NCBI GenBank assembly: GCA_020445255.1
Contig: JAGRGY010000026.1
Location: forward strand, 30,219 to 94,218
Origin: Gammaproteobacteria bacterium
Lineage (GTDB): Bacteria > Pseudomonadota > Gammaproteobacteria > Chromatiales > Chromatiaceae
Length of the DNA stretch: 64,000 nt
Direction: 5' to 3'
Below are positions 34,815 to 43,466 of this stretch, one piece after another; the stretch's first letter is position 1, and every line of letters begins with the position of its first letter. The notes beneath the pieces are model-generated. The model searched no databases and was not told the DNA's origin. It worked only from the letters and a program-made list of their open reading frames with translations. The translations under genes and the position numbers were made by a program.

Positions 34815-36747
34815 GTCCTGCCTGCTGAATTTGCTGGTCGACTGCGGCGCGAAGGGTCGCGAGCTGCCGTTGCTGGTCGGCGTTGCGGACACTCGCAGCC
34901 GCCTTCTCGAGCGCCTCGCGCGCCGCGCTCAAACGCCCCTGTTTGCGCAACACCCCGACGAGATGGGCATGATAACCCCATTGCTTGGGCCATAAACGGA
35001 TCGCTGCACGGGCATGGTGTTCGGCCTGGTCGAGTCGACCGGTGACGTACTCGTGGTACTCGCGATACGCGGACTCGATGCCGGCGCGTCCGGTGTTGTT
35101 CCAACCCGGGTTGCGCAACGCGGCGTCGAAGATCGAGGTGACGTCGGCATCGGGGAGCCGTGTCACATCATTGCTGCGGTTCCAGCGCACCAGGAAACTG
35201 AACTGGCTGACGGCGACGTTGGTGGGTCCTACATCAGCGGTAGCGAGGGCTTTTTGCAGCCTTTTCAGTACAGTTGGCGAGGGTTGTTGGCCGAGGTGCA
35301 GCGACAGGATGACCTTGCCGAACAGACAGTCGATGCAATCGGGGTCGATGGCCAGGCCGCGGTCCAGGAAACCGTCGGCGGCTGTGGCGACCGGGCCGGC
35401 GTCCTGCTTCGCATCTCCCAGCATGGAGATAAGCGCCTGCGCCGCGAGGAAGTTGCTGCGGCGCGAATCGGGATGATGTTCGGCCGCGCTCAGGACGAAG
35501 GATTGGAAGCTCATCCAGTTACCGACCCGGATCCCGGTGACGGTCGTGTATGCGACGAGCAACAAGGCACCCAACCCGAGCGCGCTGCGAGGCCAGTTCC
35601 AGCGGCGTGATTCGACGACGACGAGATCGGCGAGCAGCAGCATCGGCGCCACTGCAGCCAGGTAGTTGCGATGCTCGAACACCATCTCGAGCGGGAAGAT
35701 GCTCGACTCGAGAGCATGGCAGGCGAGGAAGAACAGCACCGCGAACGCGAACAGCGGCGCGCGCCGGCGCAGCACCAGTGCCGCTGCCACCGTCGCCAGC
35801 CAGGCCAGCACGGCGGGCAGTGTCGTGACCGGTTCGAACCAGCCTTTGGAAACCGGGATGTCGTCGTGAAACAGGCCAAATGCCGACAGGTCGGGCGCCA
35901 CGAGCCAGCGGAGGTAGGTCCAGAGCACGCGCGGCTGGGTCATCAGCCGTTCCGCCATCGTGAACGGACGACCGTCGTACGTGAAGATCACCGGATGGGC
36001 GACCAGATAGATCACCACGAGCAACAGTGGGATGGCGATGTAGCCTATGCGGACGGCGTTGACGAACCGTCGTTCCGCGCCTGTCACCACGCCGCGCAGC
36101 AGCGTCACCTCTGCGACCAGCAGGAGTAACGGCATCAATGCGGCGTTTTCCTTGGCCAGGAAGCCAACCAGGGCCACCGGTGCAGCCGTGAGCATCCATA
36201 GCCTTCCCGGTCTTCCGGCAGCGATGCGGATCCGGCCGTACAGATAACAGTTCAGCCCGATCAGCAGGCTTGTCGTCGACAACAGCGTCATGCGCTGCAC
36301 GGTGTACAACACCGTGCTTACCTGGATCGGATGCAGCAGCCAGGCGGTCGCGACGACGGCGGCCGACAACGCCGTCAGGTCGCGCGCCTGGCGCGGTTTG
36401 ACGGCGCCCAGCGCCAGACGTGTGAACAGGAAGACGAGCAGTCCGTTGACCAGGTGAATGACCAGGTTGGTCGTCTTGAACGCCCTCGGATCGAGACCGG
36501 CGAACGCGTGGTTGATGCCGAATGTGAGCTGCGCCAGCGGGCGGTTGCCGGGAAAGCCGCTGAACGACGAGTTCCATGCGCGGACCAGGTCCGGCCAGGC
36601 CAGCGAGTCGATCTTGACCCACCGGTTCTGGGTGATATGCACGCTGTCGTCGAACAGGAAAGGCCCGTCCAGGCCGCGTGCGTAGAGGGCGATCGTCAAT
36701 CCTACGGCGGCGAGCAGCAGGGCGGCGGCGGGTTTGGACATGCGCAT
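34804..36747 (-). CDS. GT-C-like multi-pass membrane glycosyltransferase with TPR-like tail
   Basis: 647 residues from ATG 36747 (AGG seven bases upstream); the frame runs open to 36846 but the added residues are Arg-rich. After the first membrane span comes DGPFLFDDSVHITQN, with Asp 33-34 in the first periplasmic loop, the position of the catalytic acidic pair in GT-C enzymes such as TMTC/PMT. Ten or so further spans follow to about residue 420. The last 220 residues are helical and TPR-like (AEHHARAAIRLWPKQWGYHA, LSAAREALEKAA). It likely transfers a sugar from polyprenyl phosphate to a protein or glycan. Acceptor unknown. Confidence 0.72.
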   Translation of the reverse strand: MRMSKPAAALLLAAVGLTIALYARGLDGPFLFDDSVHITQNRWVKIDSLAWPDLVRAWNSSFSGFPGNRPLAQLTFGINHAFAGLDPRAFKTTNLVIHLVNGLLVFLFTRLALGAVKPRQARDLTALSAAVVATAWLLHPIQVSTVLYTVQRMTLLSTTSLLIGLNCYLYGRIRIAAGRPGRLWMLTAAPVALVGFLAKENAALMPLLLLVAEVTLLRGVVTGAERRFVNAVRIGYIAIPLLLVVIYLVAHPVIFTYDGRPFTMAERLMTQPRVLWTYLRWLVAPDLSAFGLFHDDIPVSKGWFEPVTTLPAVLAWLATVAAALVLRRRAPLFAFAVLFFLACHALESSIFPLEMVFEHRNYLAAVAPMLLLADLVVVESRRWNWPRSALGLGALLLVAYTTVTGIRVGNWMSFQSFVLSAAEHHPDSRRSNFLAAQALISMLGDAKQDAGPVATAADGFLDRGLAIDPDCIDCLFGKVILSLHLGQQPSPTVLKRLQKALATADVGPTNVAVSQFSFLVRWNRSNDVTRLPDADVTSIFDAALRNPGWNNTGRAGIESAYREYHEYVTGRLDQAEHHARAAIRLWPKQWGYHAHLVGVLRKQGRLSAAREALEKAAASVRNADQQRQLATLRAAVDQQIQQAGHAH

Positions 36748-36839
36748 GCGTTTGCCTGGTCGGCGCCGGATCCTGGCGGTTCGAATCAGACGGATTGTCG
36801 GCCGACGGGTCGCCCGACTGAAGCCGTTGGCCCGGAAAT

Positions 36840-36869
36840 GTGACATGATTTGCTAAAGTTTTGTACTAA
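36840..36869 (+). promoter_or_regulatory. Weak promoter candidate for the polysaccharide operon
   Basis: GTGACA (36840-36845), 18 bases, TACTAA (36864-36869) in an AT-rich pocket between divergent genes. The -10 is poor, and transcription would start about 13 bases before the ATG at 36889. Offered as a location rather than a firm promoter. Confidence 0.28.
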
Positions 36870-36888
36870 AATACCGAACAATAAACGC

Positions 36889-37434
36889 ATGCTGGACAGC
36901 CTGATCACATCGAAGATGCGGGTGCAGATCCTGATGCGGCTCTTCCTGGACCCCAGCCGCCAGGCCTACCTGCGCGAGCTCGCCAACGACTTTCACGCGT
37001 CGCCCGGCCACGTGCGCAGCGAACTGACGCAGCTCACCGCCGCCGGTCTGCTGTCCAGCGCACGGCAGGGCAGGCAGGTCCAATACCGCGCCGACTCGAC
37101 CCATCCGCTGTTCCCCGAACTTCAGTCGATGGTACGCAAGGCGCTCGGCATGGACCGGATCCTCGACAGCATTATCGAGCGCCTCGGCGCGCTACAGGCG
37201 GCCTACCTAACCGGCGACTACGCCGAGGGCCGTGACACCGGAATCATCGACCTCGTGCTGGTGGGCGACGTCGACCGGCGTCAGCTAGACGACCTGGTCG
37301 CCAAGACCGAGCGCTATATCCAGCGCCGCGTGCGTACGCTGGTGGTCTCGGTCGAGGAGTTCGACCGGCTGCAGCAGGGCGGACGCCTGCAGCCGCGGCT
37401 GCTGTTGTGGCAGTCGGAGGGGGGCGGCCAGTGA
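36889..37434 (+). CDS. Winged-helix regulator with nucleotidyltransferase-like C-terminus
   Basis: 181 residues. Residues 1-75 are a winged helix (MRVQILMRLFLDPSRQAYLR, then HVRSELTQLTAAGLL and wing GRQVQYRAD). Residues 85-170 resemble a minimal nucleotidyltransferase: GDYAEGRDTGIIDLVLVGDVD (109-129). The usual GS...DhD metal motif is reduced to one Asp (121), so catalysis is unlikely. I recall such proteins next to wzm/wzt in other polysaccharide clusters. Its TGA overlaps the GTG of wzm. Probably a local transcription regulator of the export operon; ligand unknown. Confidence 0.75.
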   Translation: MLDSLITSKMRVQILMRLFLDPSRQAYLRELANDFHASPGHVRSELTQLTAAGLLSSARQGRQVQYRADSTHPLFPELQSMVRKALGMDRILDSIIERLGALQAAYLTGDYAEGRDTGIIDLVLVGDVDRRQLDDLVAKTERYIQRRVRTLVVSVEEFDRLQQGGRLQPRLLLWQSEGGGQ

Positions 37435-38264
37435 GCAACTCGCTGCCTGAGCTCACGATCGAGGCGGGACGCGGAGAGCGTCACTACTGGCAGGACCTGT
37501 GGCGTTATCGCGAGCTGCTCTACTTCCTCGCCTGGCGCGACGTGAAGGTGCGCTACAAGCAGACCCTGGTCGGCGTGGCCTGGGTGGTGGTGCGGCCGCT
37601 GCTCATGATGGCCGTTCTCACGCTCGTGTTTCACCGGATTGCCGGCATGCGCGAGGCGTCGGGCGTCCCGTATGCACTGATGGTGCTTGCCGGACTGCTG
37701 CCATGGCAGTTCTTCAGCGCGACCCTTGCCGAGTCAGGCAACAGCCTGGTAGGAAATGCCCAAATCATTTCCAAGATCTATTTCCCGCGCATCCTGGTGC
37801 CGATCAGCACGTTGGTGGCGGGGCTCGTCGACTTCGCGGTCACGTTGCTGCTGCTGATCCCTTTGATGGCCTGGTACGGCCAGTGGCCGGACTGGACACT
37901 GCTGCTTCTGCCGGCGATGGCACTGGTAGGGGCGTTGGTGACGCTCGGCGTCGGGATCAGCCTGGCAGCGCTCAACGTCCAGTACCGTGACGTGCGCTTC
38001 GTGATTCCCTTCATCGTGCAATTCGGTCTGTACGTGACGCCGGTCGGTTTTCGCGCGGGAGAGGTTCCCGATGACTGGCGCTGGCTGTTCGATCTCAATC
38101 CGATGGTCGGCGTGGTGGAGGGGTTCCGCTGGTGTCTGCTTGGCGGCTATCCGCCGCCCTCCACTACGGCGCTTCTCGGCTCGGTGACGGTCGGCGTGGT
38201 CATGTTTGCGTTTGGCGTACGTCACTTCAGGCGCGTCGAGAACACCTTTGCGGACGTGATTTGA
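37431..38264 (+). CDS. wzm: Polysaccharide ABC export permease Wzm
   Basis: 277 residues. GTG at 37431 has GGAGGGGGG upstream and overlaps the preceding stop by four bases. It is an ABC-2 permease: amphipathic YFLAWRDVKVRYKQTLVGVA, then six membrane segments including VVRPLLMMAVLTLVFHRIA, and the exporter motif NPMVGVVEGFRWCLLG near the C-terminus. It translocates lipid-linked O-antigen or capsular polysaccharide across the inner membrane as a dimer with Wzt. One base separates it from wzt. Confidence 0.93.
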   Translation: MSNSLPELTIEAGRGERHYWQDLWRYRELLYFLAWRDVKVRYKQTLVGVAWVVVRPLLMMAVLTLVFHRIAGMREASGVPYALMVLAGLLPWQFFSATLAESGNSLVGNAQIISKIYFPRILVPISTLVAGLVDFAVTLLLLIPLMAWYGQWPDWTLLLLPAMALVGALVTLGVGISLAALNVQYRDVRFVIPFIVQFGLYVTPVGFRAGEVPDDWRWLFDLNPMVGVVEGFRWCLLGGYPPPSTTALLGSVTVGVVMFAFGVRHFRRVENTFADVI

Positions 38265-38265
38265 G

Positions 38266-39534
38266 ATGGCAGCGTCGATCACAACGGAGGACATCGGCAA
38301 GTGCTACCGCATCGGGCACGAAACGAACCGACGTTACCCTACGCTGCGCGACGGTCTGGTCGATGGCCTGAGGTCGCTGGTCTCCCGACGCCGTTCAGAC
38401 ATCGAGACGTTTTGGGCGTTGCGCGGGGTGTCGATCGAAATCCCCGAAGGGCAGAAGGTTGGCATCATCGGCCGCAACGGGGCCGGCAAGTCGACATTGC
38501 TGAAACTCCTCAGCCGGATCACCCAGCCGACCGAGGGCCGGATTCGCCTGCGCGGCAGGGTCGTCAGCCTGCTCGAGGTGGGCACCGGCTTCCATCCCGA
38601 ACTCACCGGGCGGGAGAACATCTTTCTGAACGGCGCGATCCTCGGGATGAAGCGCCGCGAAATCGAGCGCAAGTTCGACGAGATTGTCGCTTTCGCCGGC
38701 GTGGAGAAGTTTCTCGATACACCGGTGAAACGTTACTCGTCCGGCATGTATGTTCGTCTCGCATTCGCCGTGGCATCACATCTGGAGGCCGACGTACTGC
38801 TGGTGGACGAGGTGCTGGCCGTCGGCGACATGGCGTTTCAGAAGAAGTGCGTGGGCAGGATGGACGATCTCGCCAGCAAGGGGCGCACCGTGGTGATCGT
38901 CAGCCATAACATGCAGGCGATATCGCATTTCTGTGAGCGGGTGCTGACGCTGGCCGATGGCAAGGTAGTAGCGGACGGTGTGGCGAAGGATGTCATTGCG
39001 CAATACGTGGCAAGCCAATACACAGGGTCATCGAACGTATTCAGCGAGTCGGTCGGCGACGACGGCGCGCGGCGTTCGGGGACGGCGAGGTTCAAGAGCA
39101 TCAGGCTGCTTGATCGATCGAACGGCTCGGCCGCGGCCGTACCGATGGGTGACTCGCTGGAGATCGAGGTGGTCGTCGAGTCGCCGGTCGAGCTGGGTGA
39201 TTGCTCGATCGGGGTCGGGATTTCAGATGAGCTCGGCAGGCGTGTCGCCACCCTCACCAGCCTCATGCTCACCGGGTATTACCTCGCACTGGATGCTTCG
39301 ACCGACAATGTGTTCGTGTTTTCGGTCGCCTCCCTGCCGTTGCTGGAGGGGACATACCACGTCTCGCTGTTCCTCGTCGCGTCGCAGAAAGACTACCTCG
39401 ACAGGGTCGAGCACGCGGCGTCGTTCAATGTGGTGCCGCAGGACGTCTACGGGAAGGGACGAATACCTGCGCGGGGGCAGGGCACGGTGTTCCTGAATGC
39501 CGATTTTCTTGCGCGGGGCGGGGAAGCGAAATGA
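38266..39534 (+). CDS. wzt: Polysaccharide ABC export ATPase Wzt with C-terminal glycan-binding domain
   Basis: 422 residues. The ATPase has Walker A GRNGAGKST (69-77), LLEVGTGFHPELTGRENIFL, signature YSSGMYVRLAFA and Walker B VLLVDEVLAVGD. After about residue 250 a beta-sandwich follows (LEIEVVVESPVELGDCSIGV, VFVFSVASLPLLEGTYHVSL), the Wzt C-terminal domain. Where studied (E. coli O9a), this domain binds the modified non-reducing end of the finished O-chain, so chain length is set by a capping enzyme. Its stop overlaps the start of a sulfotransferase gene by four bases. Confidence 0.93.
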   Translation: MAASITTEDIGKCYRIGHETNRRYPTLRDGLVDGLRSLVSRRRSDIETFWALRGVSIEIPEGQKVGIIGRNGAGKSTLLKLLSRITQPTEGRIRLRGRVVSLLEVGTGFHPELTGRENIFLNGAILGMKRREIERKFDEIVAFAGVEKFLDTPVKRYSSGMYVRLAFAVASHLEADVLLVDEVLAVGDMAFQKKCVGRMDDLASKGRTVVIVSHNMQAISHFCERVLTLADGKVVADGVAKDVIAQYVASQYTGSSNVFSESVGDDGARRSGTARFKSIRLLDRSNGSAAAVPMGDSLEIEVVVESPVELGDCSIGVGISDELGRRVATLTSLMLTGYYLALDASTDNVFVFSVASLPLLEGTYHVSLFLVASQKDYLDRVEHAASFNVVPQDVYGKGRIPARGQGTVFLNADFLARGGEAK

Positions 39535-40064
39535 TTTTCGGGATCGGCTTGCCGAAGACCGGTACCAGCTCACTGCATCGCGCATTGTGCGACCTGAAAC
39601 TGCGGTCTGTTCACTATCCGATCGACGATGTCATTCCCAGCCTGCAGGTCGGTGCCTATTCGTCGATCGCGTCCGGCCGCCAGGCGATGGCGAACTGCGG
39701 CGAATGGCATTTCGCCGCCCTTGACCGCGAGTTTCCGGGCAGCCGCTTTATCTGTACCTGGCGGGAGTTCGACGACTGGATCGTTTCGGTTCAGAAACAC
39801 TTCGATCGCTACGATCACCCAAAACCGGGCGAGGCCGCATTCCACAACCGCCTGGAGGTGTTTGGCATCACCGTGTTCGATCGGGACGTGATGGAAACGG
39901 TGTACTGGGCGCATCGCTTCGCGGTCGAGCGGCATTTCGGGCACCGCGAAGATCTGCTGTGGTTGAACGTCAAGGACGACGATGCCTTCCCCAAACTGTG
40001 CGAATTCCTCGGGATGCCGAGGAAGACAGCCCGTTTTCCGCATATGAACAGAGCGCCAGCATGA
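39531..40064 (+). CDS. Small PAPS-dependent sulfotransferase family protein
   Basis: 177 residues. GLPKTGTSSL at 6-15 is the 5'-phosphosulfate loop, with Lys 9 expected to contact the sulfate. FICTWREFDDWIVSVQKH holds the 3'-phosphate-binding Arg 78 and Ser 86. It is shorter than many sulfotransferases (usually 230-300), lacking much of the C-terminal part, but both PAPS motifs are intact. It is cytosolic, with start coupled to wzt and stop coupled to the next methyltransferase by ATGA overlaps. That position suggests modification of the exported glycan. PAPS could come from the APS kinase at 3.1 kb. Confidence 0.82.
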   Translation: MIFGIGLPKTGTSSLHRALCDLKLRSVHYPIDDVIPSLQVGAYSSIASGRQAMANCGEWHFAALDREFPGSRFICTWREFDDWIVSVQKHFDRYDHPKPGEAAFHNRLEVFGITVFDRDVMETVYWAHRFAVERHFGHREDLLWLNVKDDDAFPKLCEFLGMPRKTARFPHMNRAPA

Positions 40065-40786
40065 TGGACGATGGGAATACCAAGGGGCATCGCGGCTGGG
40101 TCTATGCCGAGTCCGGCGACTACCACCGGGAGATCGACCCGAACTGGTCGTACACGCCGACCTATCTGCGCAAGATGGCGCATGTCCGGCGGTACCTGGA
40201 CAGTCTGCCCGGAGATGCGCGCATCCTGGACGCGGGCTGCGGTGAAGGAGTGCTGGTGGAGGAGTACCGGGCCAAGGGCTACCGGATCGAGGGGATCGAT
40301 CTCAATTACGAGAGCGAGTACGTGACGTGCGGTGATGTCCTGTCGCTGCCCCATGATGATGACGCACTGGACGTGGTTCTTCTGCTGGATGTCTTCGAGC
40401 ATCTGCAATTCGCCGATCAGATGCCCGCCCTGCAGGAAGTTCGCCGCGTGCTGAATGGCAACGGCAGGATGCTGATGGTGGTGCCGAATCTCGCTCACCT
40501 GAATGCACGCTATTTCATGATGTTCCGCGGATGCCTCGACCGCAGCGATATCGATCTCAATCACCCTGGCGAACGCCCGCTGGTCGAGAACCTCGCACTG
40601 CTCCAGCAGGCCGGGTTCTCGATCGAATGGACCAAGGGACTCACGCTGACGCTGCCGTGGGTCTATCGCCGCGTGATATGCAGAAACCCGGCCCGTTACC
40701 GTTGGCTGCACGATGCCCTGGAGGTTCTCGCTACGCCTTCGCTGTCGATGTTTACCCTGATTGCCTGCCGGGTACAGCCGGGCTGA
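40061..40786 (+). CDS. Class I SAM-dependent methyltransferase
   Basis: 241 residues; two adjacent ATGs (40061, 40064), the first in the ATGA overlap. The SAM site is RILDAGCGEGVLVEEYRAKG, followed by GIDLN, then LLLDVFEHLQFAD and a VRRVLNGNGRMLMVVPNLAH strand, the Methyltransf_11 pattern. The C-terminus includes a hydrophobic LTLTLPWVYRRVICR that could touch the membrane. It follows the sulfotransferase directly and is a candidate for O-methylation of the glycan, possibly at its end. Confidence 0.83.
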   Translation: MMDDGNTKGHRGWVYAESGDYHREIDPNWSYTPTYLRKMAHVRRYLDSLPGDARILDAGCGEGVLVEEYRAKGYRIEGIDLNYESEYVTCGDVLSLPHDDDALDVVLLLDVFEHLQFADQMPALQEVRRVLNGNGRMLMVVPNLAHLNARYFMMFRGCLDRSDIDLNHPGERPLVENLALLQQAGFSIEWTKGLTLTLPWVYRRVICRNPARYRWLHDALEVLATPSLSMFTLIACRVQPG

Positions 40787-40802
40787 ACCGCGCTGCCGAC
40801 CG

Positions 40803-41843
40803 ATGAGCCCGCCCAGCGTCACCATAGCGATACCGACCTACAAGCGGGTGGATTACCTGCGCGACCTGTTGAAGACCGTCGCGACCCAGGAATACGACGG
40901 GACTCTGCAGGTCTTGGTCCTGGACAACGCCTGTGATGCCGTGGTGGCGCAACTGGTGCGGGACGAATCCGAGCAGGCGTCGGTCGATTTCGCCTACCTG
41001 CCGGTACCGGCGGTGGGATTGCACAACTGCCGCCACGCCGCGGCACGCAGCGGAACCGGCGACGTGCTGGCGTTGATAGACGACGACGTCCTGCTGCAGC
41101 CCGGCTGGCTGCAGTCACTCGGTGATGCGTTCCGCGATCCGGTGCTGCAACTGGCCACGGGTCCAATCGTTCCGCATTACGAGGTGGAGCCACCGGCGTG
41201 GCTGGGGGCATTCTGGCGCGACGAGGCGGAAGGGCTGAGCTGGTGTGGATTTCTCAGTCTTCTCGATGGCGGGCCGGTGTGCCACGACATCAGGCCCGAG
41301 CTGGTGTTCGGGGCGAACTTCGCCGTGCGCAGGGCGCGCGTGCTGGAACTCGGCGGCTTTCACCCCGACGCCGTGCCATGGCCGTTGCGCCGATATCGAG
41401 GCGACGGGGAAACCGCATTCTCGAAAAGGCTGAGCGCCGAGGGTGGAGTGGTCCGTTACCTTCCCGGTGCGAGGCTCCTGCACCGTGTGCCTGCAGAACG
41501 GTTGACCCCGGCGTATTTCCAGCGTCGGTCGTTCCTTCAGGGAATCTCCGATTCGTTTTCCGATGCGCGCCGGGGCGTAGTACCCGGGGAAGCTGCCGGA
41601 GCCGGCGGCCACCGTGCCCGCCGCCCGGTGTGGCAGGCCGGGACGCACAAGGTGGCTGCCCGCCTGCGCCGGCTGCTGCGTATTCGCGGCAGGCGTTCTC
41701 ATGACGTCAGCGGACAGGTGAAAGAAGGTGTTGATAGAGCGTATCGCGACGGCTACGCCTATCACCGCGAGATGCTGCGCACCGACGCGACGGTGCGGGA
41801 GTGGGTCGACAGGCAGGACTACGTCGATTGCGCGCTGCCCTGA
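40803..41843 (+). CDS. Glycosyltransferase family 2
   Basis: 346 residues from ATG 40803. GT-A fold: SVTIAIPTYKRVDYLRDLLK, VLVLDNACDAVV, VGLHNCRHAAARSGTGDVLA, metal motif LIDDDVLLQPGW, and ELVFGANFAVRRARVLELGG. The C-terminal 90 residues are very Arg-rich (AGGHRARRPVWQ, ARLRRLLRIRGRRSH), perhaps a membrane-associating tail. Likely adds a sugar to the growing lipid-linked chain on the cytosolic side. Confidence 0.85.
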   Translation: MSPPSVTIAIPTYKRVDYLRDLLKTVATQEYDGTLQVLVLDNACDAVVAQLVRDESEQASVDFAYLPVPAVGLHNCRHAAARSGTGDVLALIDDDVLLQPGWLQSLGDAFRDPVLQLATGPIVPHYEVEPPAWLGAFWRDEAEGLSWCGFLSLLDGGPVCHDIRPELVFGANFAVRRARVLELGGFHPDAVPWPLRRYRGDGETAFSKRLSAEGGVVRYLPGARLLHRVPAERLTPAYFQRRSFLQGISDSFSDARRGVVPGEAAGAGGHRARRPVWQAGTHKVAARLRRLLRIRGRRSHDVSGQVKEGVDRAYRDGYAYHREMLRTDATVREWVDRQDYVDCALP

Positions 41844-41916
41844 TATGGCCGACGCGGACCGGCAATGGCGTCGACCACGAAGCAATATCGAACAACGCAC
41901 GCAAGGTGGATGGGAT

Positions 41917-42354
41917 ATGGTCTATGAGATTGCACATGCCGGCGAGACGCTCGCGGTCATCGTATCGCGCGTGTTCAGCGAACCGGGTATTCACTTCTTC
42001 ACCCCCGGTGAGTATTCGCAGCAGTTGGCGTTCATGCGCCATGCGACAGGCCACGTGATACAGCCACATGTCCACAATCCCGTTGCTCGCGAGGTTCACT
42101 ACACACAAGAGGTTCTGTTCATCCGCAAGGGCAGGCTGCGTGTGGACTTCTACGGCAGTGACCGGGAATACCTCGAGAGTGTCGTGCTCGAGGCCGGTGA
42201 CACCATTCTGTTGATAGCCGGTGGGCATGGCTTCGAGGTGCTGGAGGAGGTCGAGATGCTGGAGGTCAAGCAGGGCCCCTATGTCGGCGACCACGACAAG
42301 ACCCGTTTCGTGAGCACCGCGCCGCCGGCACTGCGCATGAGGACGCTCGGGTGA
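41917..42354 (+). CDS. Cupin-fold protein of polysaccharide clusters
   Basis: 145 residues from ATG 41917, which has AAGGTGG at proper spacing. ATG 41845 directly after the previous stop would add 24 residues but lacks a ribosome binding site. Cupin motifs: HATGHVIQPHVHNPV with two His, YTQEVLFIRKGRLRVDFYG, and LEAGDTILLIAGGHGFEVLE, so metal-binding His residues are kept. Cupins in sugar clusters can be epimerases, isomerases (FdtA type) or binding proteins; which applies is not clear. It overlaps the DegT aminotransferase by four bases, suggesting joint action on one nucleotide sugar. Confidence 0.78.
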   Translation: MVYEIAHAGETLAVIVSRVFSEPGIHFFTPGEYSQQLAFMRHATGHVIQPHVHNPVAREVHYTQEVLFIRKGRLRVDFYGSDREYLESVVLEAGDTILLIAGGHGFEVLEEVEMLEVKQGPYVGDHDKTRFVSTAPPALRMRTLG

Positions 42355-43466
42355 CTTTCGTCCCGGTCAACGAACCGCTGCTGACCGATGCTGAACGCAG
42401 CAATCTGAATGCCTGTATCGACCAGGGCTGGCTTTCGTCCGAGGGGCCCTTCGTGGCGCGCTTCGAGGCGGCGGTTGCCGAACAGGCCGGGCGTCGGCAC
42501 GGCATCGCGGTGTCGAGCGGTTCGGGGGCGCTCGAGGTGGCGGTGGCTGCCCTTGAGCTGGGCCCGGGCGACGAGGTGATCGTGCCGAGCATGACGATCA
42601 TCTCCTCGCTGGCGCCGATCGTGCGCGCCGGTGCGACCCCGGTGCTCGTGGACGTGCGAGCCGACACCTGGAACATGGATGTCGGGCAGGTGGCCGAGCG
42701 CGTTACGCCGCGCACCCGGGCGGTCATGGTGGTCCACCTGTACGGCCTGCCGGTGGATATGGAACCGATTCTTGCGATCGCCGAGCGCCATGGACTCGCC
42801 GTGATCGAGGATGCCGCCGAGATGCATGGCCAGGACTACCGCGGCCGACCGTGTGGAGGTTTCGGCGACCTCAGCGTCTTCAGCTTCTACGCGAACAAGC
42901 ACGTGACCACCGGCGAGGGCGGCATGCTGCTGACCGATGACGACGGGCTCGCCGAACGTTGCCGCAGTCTGCGCAACCTCTGTTTCGACAATGTCCGGCG
43001 CTTCGTGCACGACGAACTCGGCTGGAACTTTCGCATGACCAATATGCAGGCGGCCGTTGGGTTGGCGCAGATGGAACGGCTGCGCGGCATTGTCGAGCGC
43101 AAGCGCGAGATCGGGCGTTTCTACACAGAGCGGCTGCGCACGGTCGATGGCTTGATATTGCCGCTCGAGCGAACCGGGTACGCCGAGAACATTTACTGGG
43201 TATACGGGCTGGTACTCGACGATTCAGTCGACTTCGAAGCATCGACAGCAATGTCGCGACTGCAGGCTGCCAACGTCGGGACCAGGCCGTTCTTCTGGCC
43301 CATGCATGAGCAGCCGGTGTTTCGCCGCGCGCGGCTGTTCGAAGGCGAGACCTACCCTGTCACCGAGCGGCTTGCGAGGCGCGGGTTCTACGTGCCGAGC
43401 GGCCTGGCGCTGACCGACGAACAGCAACTGGCGGTATGTGACGCCGTGGCCGGGATGATGGCATGA
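42351..43466 (+). CDS. DegT/DnrJ/EryC1/StrS sugar aminotransferase
   Basis: 371 residues, GTG start. The PLP lysine is Lys 183 in FSFYANKHVTTGEGGM. Other landmarks are WLSSEGPFVARFEAAVAEQA, VSSGSGALEVAVAALELGPG, DEVIVPSMTIISSLAPIV and VIEDAAEMHG. It resembles perosamine synthetase (GDP-4-keto-6-deoxymannose aminotransferase) and its relatives. No sugar-nucleotide dehydratase is present in the window to make the keto sugar, so the substrate must come from elsewhere on the chromosome. Confidence 0.9.
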   Translation: MTFVPVNEPLLTDAERSNLNACIDQGWLSSEGPFVARFEAAVAEQAGRRHGIAVSSGSGALEVAVAALELGPGDEVIVPSMTIISSLAPIVRAGATPVLVDVRADTWNMDVGQVAERVTPRTRAVMVVHLYGLPVDMEPILAIAERHGLAVIEDAAEMHGQDYRGRPCGGFGDLSVFSFYANKHVTTGEGGMLLTDDDGLAERCRSLRNLCFDNVRRFVHDELGWNFRMTNMQAAVGLAQMERLRGIVERKREIGRFYTERLRTVDGLILPLERTGYAENIYWVYGLVLDDSVDFEASTAMSRLQAANVGTRPFFWPMHEQPVFRRARLFEGETYPVTERLARRGFYVPSGLALTDEQQLAVCDAVAGMMA

